From assembly GCA_031002005.1 (NCBI GenBank), contig JARYHS010006964.1, forward strand, positions 7,316,001-7,380,000: a DNA stretch of 64,000 nucleotides, read 5' to 3'. The notes below the pieces were generated by a model, which was not told the DNA's origin, did not search any database, and worked only from the letters and a program-made list of their open reading frames with translations. The position numbers and the translations under genes are program-made. Shown here in pieces: positions 58,311 to 64,000 of the stretch; position 1 is the stretch's first letter; every line of letters begins with the position of its first letter. Source of the DNA: Vandiemenella viatica. Lineage: Eukaryota; Arthropoda; Insecta; Orthoptera; Morabidae.

Positions 58311-58575
58311 CAGCCGTAGTGGGTGAGCGGCAACGTTCTGGCATCAGGAGCACGTGGGTTCGAATCCCCGTCCGGGCATTTGGGTTTTCGATAGATTACA
58401 CAAATCACTCCAGAGGAATGACGGCATGCTTCCTTCAAAAGGCCATGGCCGTATTCCTTCTCGTTTCTTGCCCCACGTCCTTCCCACTCCTCGTCCCCAG
58501 TTGTTTCCCGCCTCTAATGACCACAACGTTGACAAGGCGTAAAGACATAAGCAAAAAAATTATAATAATAAAAAT
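58311..58575 (+). mobile_element. tRNA-derived SINE, best copy
   Basis: The head has TAGTGGGTGAGCGG and GGGTTCGAATCCCC (perfect B box). The body has TTTGGGTTTTCGATAGATTA, GGCCATGGCCGTATTCCTTC and CGTCCTTCCCACTCCTC. The 3' part has CTAATGACCACAACGTTGAC and ends in an A-rich tail (AAAAAAATTATAATAATAAA). SINEs with this ATGACC..GTCGAC-type 3' signature are common in polyneopteran insects. Confidence 0.8.
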
Positions 58576-58669
58576 AGTAAAAGAATCATTTGCTCTTGTC
58601 ATCGGAAAAGATGAACAATTTACGTTACCGCGGGAAAAGCCTTTATTACAACTTCTCCCCGCTACACAG

Positions 58670-58810
58670 CGCTGGTGGTTAGGGAGCGTCCATAAATTAC
58701 GTGTCTCGGTCTACCGGGGTGAGGGATTGGCTGGAAAACTACGATGGGCTACGAGGAGGAAGAGGGGTAGGTTTCCCGTGGCAAGTCACGTAATTTTTCA
58801 TTGGTATTGT
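58670..58810. repeat. MITE-like inverted segment
   Basis: AGGGAGCGTCCATAAATTACGTG at the left is partly mirrored by CACGTAATTTTTCATTGG at the right. Short elements starting with this GCGTCCATAAATTACGT word are familiar in insect genomes. No target duplication was found. Confidence 0.4.
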
Positions 58811-58829
58811 ATTGTTTTAAATTGTATAT

Positions 58830-60235
58830 ATGATAACTTCCTACTGAAAGCGAAAGCAAACTGGAGATTTCTACACGAGTTAAGGGGTGTTAAGGGGGCA
58901 GGTGGTGGATTTTTATTTTAAATCAGAAATTTTCTCCGTGAATATATACATATATGTGCTAACATTCATATTCATCGGTCAAAAGGCGTCAACTGTAGCT
59001 TTGTGTTAAGAACATTGTCAAAAATTAAGGGGGTGGAACAAAGAAGAAGGGATGGATTTGGAAAAAGCAAAACATGTCAGTATTTTTATATTTAAATTGT
59101 ATATATGATAAGTTCCATCGAAATCGCATAAAAACTATGGATTTCTATATAATTTTAGTGGTTTATAGGGGGTGGGGGTAGTTTTTTAGTTTTATTTTAA
59201 ATCATAAATAATCTCCATGAATACATAAATACATGTGCCAACTTCATATTAATCGGTCAAAAGGCTTCAACTGTAGCTATGTGTTAAGAACATTGCGAAA
59301 AATTATGGGGGTGAAAAGAAGAGGAAGGGATGGGTTTGGAAAATATAAAACATGACAGTATTATTATGTTTATTTTAAATTGTATCTGTGATAAGTACCA
59401 TTGAGATCGCATATAAGTTATGGATTTATATATAATTTTAGTGGTTTTAAGGGGTTGGGGGTAGTTATTTATTTTTATTTAAATCAGAAATCTTCTCCAT
59501 GAAAAGATACATTTATACGCCAACTTTCATAGTAATGGTTCAACTGTAGCTTTGTTTAAGGAACATTGGGAAAAAATTAAGGGGGTTGAAAGAGGTAGAA
59601 GGGCTGGGGTTGGTAAATCGCAACCTGAAAGTATTTTTCTGGTTTTTTTAGCGGTATATACAATAAGTATTTTTTCTGTCCTCGCACTATTCTTGATTGG
59701 AATGCACAGAATTTAGATTTGTGCTTAGCACCCTCTGCCACCCGCAATGTTTGTCAATTGCAGAGTATGGATGTAGATGTTCCACTGAAATCACGTTACA
59801 ACTGTGGATTTCTATGTAAATTTTGGTGTTCGGGGGGGGGGAGGTAGACTTTGTTTCTTATTTTTATTATAAATCAGAAATCTTCTCCATGAACAGATAC
59901 ATAAATGTGGCAACTTTCATATTGATCGGTCAAAAGGCGTCAACTGTAGCTTTGTTTAAGGAACATTGAGTAAAATTAAAGGGGCTGAAAGAGAGAGGAG
60001 GTTGGTATACTGGAACTTGACAGTATTTTACTGCTTATTTTTAATTATATATATAATAAGTTCCATCGAAATCGAATAAACACTGTGGATTTATATATAA
60101 ATTATAAGGTGTAAAGGTGGAGTGCGTTTTTAATTTTTATTATCAATCAGAAAACTTCTACGTAAATAGATTCATAAATGTGCGAAGTTTCATGGCAATT
60201 TGTGTAAAGAACATTTAGAAAAATTAACGGGTTTT
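58830..60235 (+). repeat. Tandem array of about 275-bp units (about 5 copies)
   Basis: TCAACTGTAGCTTTGT-type words occur at 58989, 59267, 59540 and 59940, and a weaker copy near 60190. Each is preceded by AATCAGAAATCTTCTCC and followed by AAGGGGGT and AAGTTCCATCGAAATC words. Spacing is 278, 273 and 400; the 400 is explained by an inserted block of about 120 bp at 59660-59790. Copies diverge, so the array is old. Confidence 0.85.
59660..59790 (+). mobile_element. Short insertion in the 275-bp array (retroelement 3'-end-like)
   Basis: The block ends TGCAGAGTATGGATGTAGATG, a word I associate with 3' ends of insect retroelements. It is absent from the other array units and lengthens that unit by about 120 bases. 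Confidence 0.45.
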
Positions 60236-60250
60236 GTTTGAGTCGGGTTG

Positions 60251-60318
60251 TGTTAGATTAGGTTAGGTTATGTTAGGTTAGGCTACATTAGGATAGGTTA
60301 GGTTAGGCTAGGTTACGA
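60251..60318 (+). repeat. TTAGG-type telomere-like array, left part
   Basis: TTAGG and one-base variants (TTAGGTTATGTTAGGTTAGG, TTAGGATAGG) repeat up to the P-like element. TTAGG is the insect telomere repeat. The array is degenerate. The last eight bases, GGTTACGA, form one copy of the target duplication. Confidence 0.85.
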
Positions 60319-62073
60319 CATGGTGGAAGGAATTGTATGGAGGAGAAGTGACGTTAAATCGGTGAAGCAAGCACTAAACTCTCCCGCATGGTGGCAGCAC
60401 CGTCAGCGACCATATGGCGCTTCCCAACAATTAAGGTGTTCACATTGTGGTAGATGCAGTGATTATTTCATTTAGTATTGTGTATAAGTGTTTAAAAATG
60501 CCAGCTTTGTTGCGTACGGTTGCACAAATAGGCCAGACAGGAAAGAACCTGGAATATCATTTCATAAGTAAGTTGAATTGTAATTATCGTTGTTGAAGTG
60601 AGCGGTAGACACCGCAAACTTTGCAGCACGTCTATAAATATTTAATCATAGCTTCTCAATGGGATGACTTTGTTCTCAAATTTATCTTGGTGTAGTGTAG
60701 AAAATCAGCAAACTTGCTATTTTGCACATAATAGACGCATTATTTCTTAACGAGTGTTTAAAATGAGATTTAAAGGGGCGTGTTTTACTTCGCGATTCAG
60801 TGAATTTACTAATTACGATTTCTTTCGTCACGTTGCTGATTATACTGACAATGGATGATGAAATTAACTGTTATGTGAGAAGCTGTGAGTTTATTAATTT
60901 TTTAATTTTTTAAATAGCTGTTTCAGGCCATTGACTTAGGTTATTTTTAAAGCTTCATATAAGACTTGTAAATACGTCTATACCTATTTTTACCGATTTT
61001 GAAATCTTTCTCATCTATTTATGTCGAAACAGGTTCATGCAGAAATAAAAATGGGCTTCATAAATAAAGAAGTTATTGGCCTTTGAACAAAATCAATTTG
61101 GGGAATGTGTTTCTAATTTAGTCTCTTTTTTTATATAACATTCTTCTCCCCCCCCCCCCCCGTATCTAAATCTAACTGAGAGATAATTTTTTTACAATTG
61201 TCCTAATAAGTAGGGCTGTGAAATTAGACAACACATCTTGATCAAGAGAATGTTCATTAAGGTGACTGAATAAACATTTTATTTCTGGTACCAGGCTACA
61301 AAATGTCTGGGTTGCTCATCCCTAGAGTGGGTCCTCTTACTTTTTTTCTGGTCTAGGACACATTTCAGACTAACCACAAGTGGTAGTAATAAAACTGAAA
61401 TATCCATTCTGCATGTCAACCATGTAATCATTGTGGCTTTGACAGAATTAATTTTTGGTCCAGCCTGCATCCAAACCTAAACCCCTCAATTTGGATGTTG
61501 TATTTCCCCCAAACTAAGCAAGATATCGAAAACATTTATTCCTTATTATCGAGTTTTTTCGTCGTGTTACATAAGAATCCATCATTAAATTTGACTTTTG
61601 CGAAATTTTTCTTCTGCTATTTCAACTCAAGACACCTCACTTTTGAGACAGTATATCTCGAGAACTAGGTGATATATCGAAAAATTTTACTCTTTATTTT
61701 TTATTTGTCTCGTCTTTTTAAATAAAAATTCATCATAAAATTTGACTTTGAATAATTTTTTCTTCTGAATTTCAACCAAAACCATTTCACATTTGAGACA
61801 GAATATCTCGAAAACTAAGCAGGATATCAAAACATTTTATTCCACATTTTTTATTTGTCTCATCGAGTTACATAATAATCCATCACCAGATTGCGGCGTC
61901 ACGTTTATCCTAGAGTCCCCTTGAGGTGTTTGTACATATTCCCCGTGTTTGTTGGGAAGCGGTCAAGCCCCCACCACTCCGGCCATGCCCCCCGCACTCC
62001 TCCGCCGGCCTGCTTCACTCCCTTGCGTGGTAAAGGTCTCTTGCGTCGTCTCCATATTATTCCTTCCTCCATG
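60319..62073 (+). mobile_element. P-like non-autonomous element with THAP exon, copy 2, inserted in TTAGG repeats
   Basis: Ends are CATGGTGGAAGGAATTGTAT at the left and the inverse of CATGGAGGAAGGAATAATAT at the right. Flanking 8-mers GGTTACGA (60311-60318) and GGTTAGGA (62074-62081) match at 7 of 8 positions, as expected for the 8-bp duplication of P-type transposons. The interior is homologous to copy 1, but holds three rather than two subterminal repeats of about 145-150 bp (near 61505, 61652, 61802), which partly explains the longer length. No transposase beyond the THAP exon. Confidence 0.78.
60499..60572 (+). pseudogene. THAP-domain first exon of P-like element, copy 2
   Basis: After ATG there is a one-base deletion relative to copy 1. 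In the shifted frame the sequence reads VAYGCTNRPDRKEPGISFHK up to a donor CATAA/GTAAGT, like copy 1. The codon corresponding to the first zinc-binding cysteine is TTT here, AGT in copy 1. Both are one base from TGT, suggesting independent losses. Confidence 0.6.
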
Positions 62074-62172
62074 GGTTAGGATAGGTGAGGTTAGGCTAGG
62101 TTAGGTTAGGTTAGGATAGGTTAGGTTAGGTTAGGTTAGGTTAGGCTAGGTTAGGTTGGGTTAGGTTAGATC
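62074..62172 (+). repeat. TTAGG-type telomere-like array, right part
   Basis: Continuous TTAGG units with a few variants, directly continuing the array interrupted at 60318. The first eight bases form the second copy of the target duplication. Confidence 0.88.
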
Positions 62173-62204
62173 AATAAAAACACAATAGAGCAGTCTGTTG
62201 GCTT

Positions 62205-62270
62205 AGTTGGTTAAGGTATATGACCAGGGAATAGAAGGTTCCTGTTTCAAATTACATCCCTGGCTATAAT
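62205..62270 (+). repeat. tRNA-like sequence (relic or SINE head)
   Basis: TGGCTTAGTTGGTTAAGG contains a perfect A box (TGGCTTAGTTG). The T-arm region CCTGTTTCAAATTACATCC is a degraded B box (about 7 of 11). A functional tRNA is unlikely. Confidence 0.5.
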
Positions 62271-62469
62271 TTTTACAGATTATAAAACTAACCTATACCT
62301 CTTGAAAATTTTTGCTTTAATGATGTAAAGTGTGCTAGGAGACTCCATGGTTCAGATTCTATATAATAAACTGTATATTCCTTCCAAACCATTACCTTTC
62401 CGGATAGGTGCAATGCACCCTCCGCCATACACGTTTAGTGAATCGTGGAGTAATAGTAATATAAACCAC

Positions 62470-62790
62470 AAGGAGCGTCGCCCATACAGGCATATCAGTG
62501 CCATCTGTCGGCTAGTGGAAGAACTACTAAGAGCGACCAGCCATGCAGGCAGTACCATCTATCGACCAAAGGGAGAAACACAAGGAGCGTCGAGACACGC
62601 AGGCAGTGCCATCTGTCGGTTAGTGGGGTAACTACTAGGAGCTACCAGTCACGCAGGCAGTATCACCTATCGGCTAAAGGTAGAACGATAAGGAGCGTTG
62701 AGTCATGCAGGCAGTGCTATCTTTTGGTTAGTGGGAGAACTACTAGGAGCGATCACCATGCAGGCATTATGCCCGTTACAGGTACGCGCC
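62470..62790 (+). repeat. Minisatellite with ~110-bp units made of two ~55-bp halves
   Basis: GGAGCGTCG-type words occur at 62472, 62584 and 62692. Within each unit CAGGCAGT.CCATCT.TCG is present twice, so the array is a two-level repeat. Open frames here are repeat artefacts. Confidence 0.75.
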
Positions 62791-63010
62791 AAACTGGTGG
62801 TTTGGAACGGCGCTCCGGACTGCCGCGCCGGAGCGTGAGGTTGGACCGTCGCTCCTGGAGCGTGCGACGAAAAATGGTCAACACTCCAGTCGCGCGCGCC
62901 AGGACTGCGGGTTGGAGCGTACGCGCCAAAAATGACCGTTATCCCGTGGCGCGTGGACTTTCCGCCGGGTTGGAAAGTTTTGTTGGCGGTCCAGCTTGCA
63001 ACACTCGGTT
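62791..63010 (+). repeat. GC-rich repeat block
   Basis: Words such as GGTTGGAGCGTACGCGCC and GCGCGCGCCAGGACTGCG repeat in degenerate form. GGTACGCGCCAAAC (about 62780) resembles the last bases of the window (CCTGCGCGCCAGATG), so the repeat may recur beyond the end. Confidence 0.4.
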
Positions 63011-63289
63011 TTCAGGTCGTTGTTGTTTTTGTTAGTTGAGCTTGTGTTTATAAGTGTATTTAAAATATCCTCCAAAAGAAATGACTTAAACTGAGCAATA
63101 TGAGCTGCTTTACATTTTTTTTTGGGTACAGAAAGAATTAAATAAACAAAGTGTATATGAGCGGAAAGATGGCACGAAACTAGAGATCTATATTGACACA
63201 TGCCTCTTTAGTGAGAGCAACGGGAAAATAAATGACCCATATGATTTAAAAAATTGTCTACGAAACGACAATTCTATATATAACTATAT
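63011..63289. other. Unassigned sequence
   Basis: No feature recognised. Confidence 0.4.
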
Positions 63290-63560
63290 TTTAATAATAA
63301 TAATATTTCATTAAATTGCAATGGAGCGCACGCTCCTGAGGCAATTTCGCTATACACCAATCTTCCCCCTTTCCTGCACCCACCTCTATTTGCCCTCTAC
63401 AAATTTTAACTTTAAATTCTTTCAACGTTTTTGGTAAATTGCTCATCATTTCTCTTTGTAGCTTATTCCAGTACCTGACACCCTTACCTAAAAAGGTGAA
63501 GTTAAAGTTAGTATCTCCACAAATATCAAAACAAGAAACAGTCATGAGGAAGAGCATAAC
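63290..63560 (-). mobile_element. LINE 3'-end fragment (CR1/jockey-like), copy 5
   Basis: The minus strand encodes FNFTFLGKGVRYWNKLQREM followed by the shared 3' UTR, then runs into a (TAA)-type tail (AATATTATTATTATTAAAAT). WNKLP is WNKLQ here. 5' truncated. Confidence 0.75.
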
Positions 63561-64000
63561 TGCAGAGTAATGTTTGCCTCCTACTCTTCATTTTTTGACA
63601 ACTGAAATATCCCTCCAAGATTTGAAATTGCTTGCATATATTTTTCTCAGTTCTTTTCGAAATGCTCGCCGAGTTTCTTGAATCCTTTCAGTGACGAAAT
63701 CTTTGTTTTCACTTTCACATACATTTATCCTGATGAATTCTATTCACTAATCATATTTACGATTTTTTAAATTTTTGTAGTCATTTGATTTAACCTTCCA
63801 CAAACATAGAAAATTCTTATAAAGTTCTATTAGATATATTATCTCTTGACCACATTTTCCATGATTTAGATTTTTGTCTGTTAAAGCAGGGTAAAGTTAA
63901 ATAAAGTCACCCAGAAATTCGAAGCAACAACGAACTAATACTGACGCATCAAGACTGCAGACCGACAATGCACTGCCCCGTTAGACCTGCGCGCCAGATG
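63561..64000. other. Unassigned sequence to the window end
   Basis: AT-rich, no gene recognised. The last 25 bases resemble the GC-rich repeat at 62.78 kb. Confidence 0.4.

Noticed and set aside
62205..62270. Functional tRNA gene
   Set aside because: A box is perfect but the B box and arm pairing are degraded; better explained as relic or SINE head.

Overview
This is a eukaryotic window, most likely from an insect with a large, repeat-rich genome. The evidence is spliced coding exons, TTAGG-type telomere-like pentamers, arthropod Ty3/Gypsy elements (one with a baculovirus-F-like env gene), jockey/CR1-like and RTE-type LINEs, hAT, piggyBac and P-like DNA transposons, and tRNA-derived SINEs of a kind common in polyneopteran insects. 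The species cannot be fixed from sequence alone. Two runs of exactly 1000 N (20477-21476, 36478-37477) are scaffold gaps of probably arbitrary length.

The only convincing host gene is a minus-strand C2H2 zinc-finger gene assembled by hand from three exons: exon 1 with the ATG (about 45.4 kb), exon 2 (41.35-41.44 kb) and a zinc-finger exon (6.4-6.8 kb). Splice sites and phases agree across all three. Its second intron would be about 34.5 kb and would hold most of the mobile DNA in the window. The 3' end of the gene lies below 6.4 kb, probably outside the window.

Layout: 1-3.7 kb, decayed minus-strand Gypsy element with a 5' LTR. 3.7-6.4 kb, LINE and SINE fragments. 6.4-6.8 kb, zinc-finger exon. 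7.9-8.2 kb, LINE fragment. 8.9-9.7 kb, multi-level foldback with a 69-bp tandem array. 10.0-11.75 kb, ZBED5-like hAT with a second hAT-type MITE inside it. 11.75-20.5 kb, plus-strand env-bearing Gypsy (errantivirus-like) whose 3' LTR falls in gap 1. 24.35-27.3 kb, nearly full-length but broken RTE-type LINE. 30.9-33.95 kb, SINE, a piggyBac derivative with TTAA duplications, and a LINE tail. 35.3-35.85 kb, unidentified decayed coding segment. 37.7-39.9 kb, decayed second hAT. 41.35-45.44 kb, exons 2 and 1 of the host gene. 45.8-51 kb, minus-strand Gypsy with a 354-bp 3' LTR, split by a 1783-bp piggyBac in TTAA. 51.8-54.64 kb, two LINE copies with a SINE between. 55.4-56.8 and 60.3-62.1 kb, two related P-like elements with a THAP exon, the second inserted into a TTAGG array with an 8-bp target duplication. 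57.1-57.8 kb, jockey RT fragment. 58.3-60.2 kb, SINE and a 275-bp tandem array. 62.2-64 kb, tRNA-like sequence, minisatellites and a LINE 3' end.

Nearly all mobile-element genes carry stops, frameshifts or lost catalytic residues, so the window looks like a graveyard of nested insertions around one gene. The most noteworthy items are the P-like element inside the TTAGG array, perfect Pol III A and B boxes inside the LTR that sits 359 bp upstream of the host ATG in the same orientation, the 69-bp hairpin array, and the degenerate 25-codon repeats between protease and RT of the env-bearing element.
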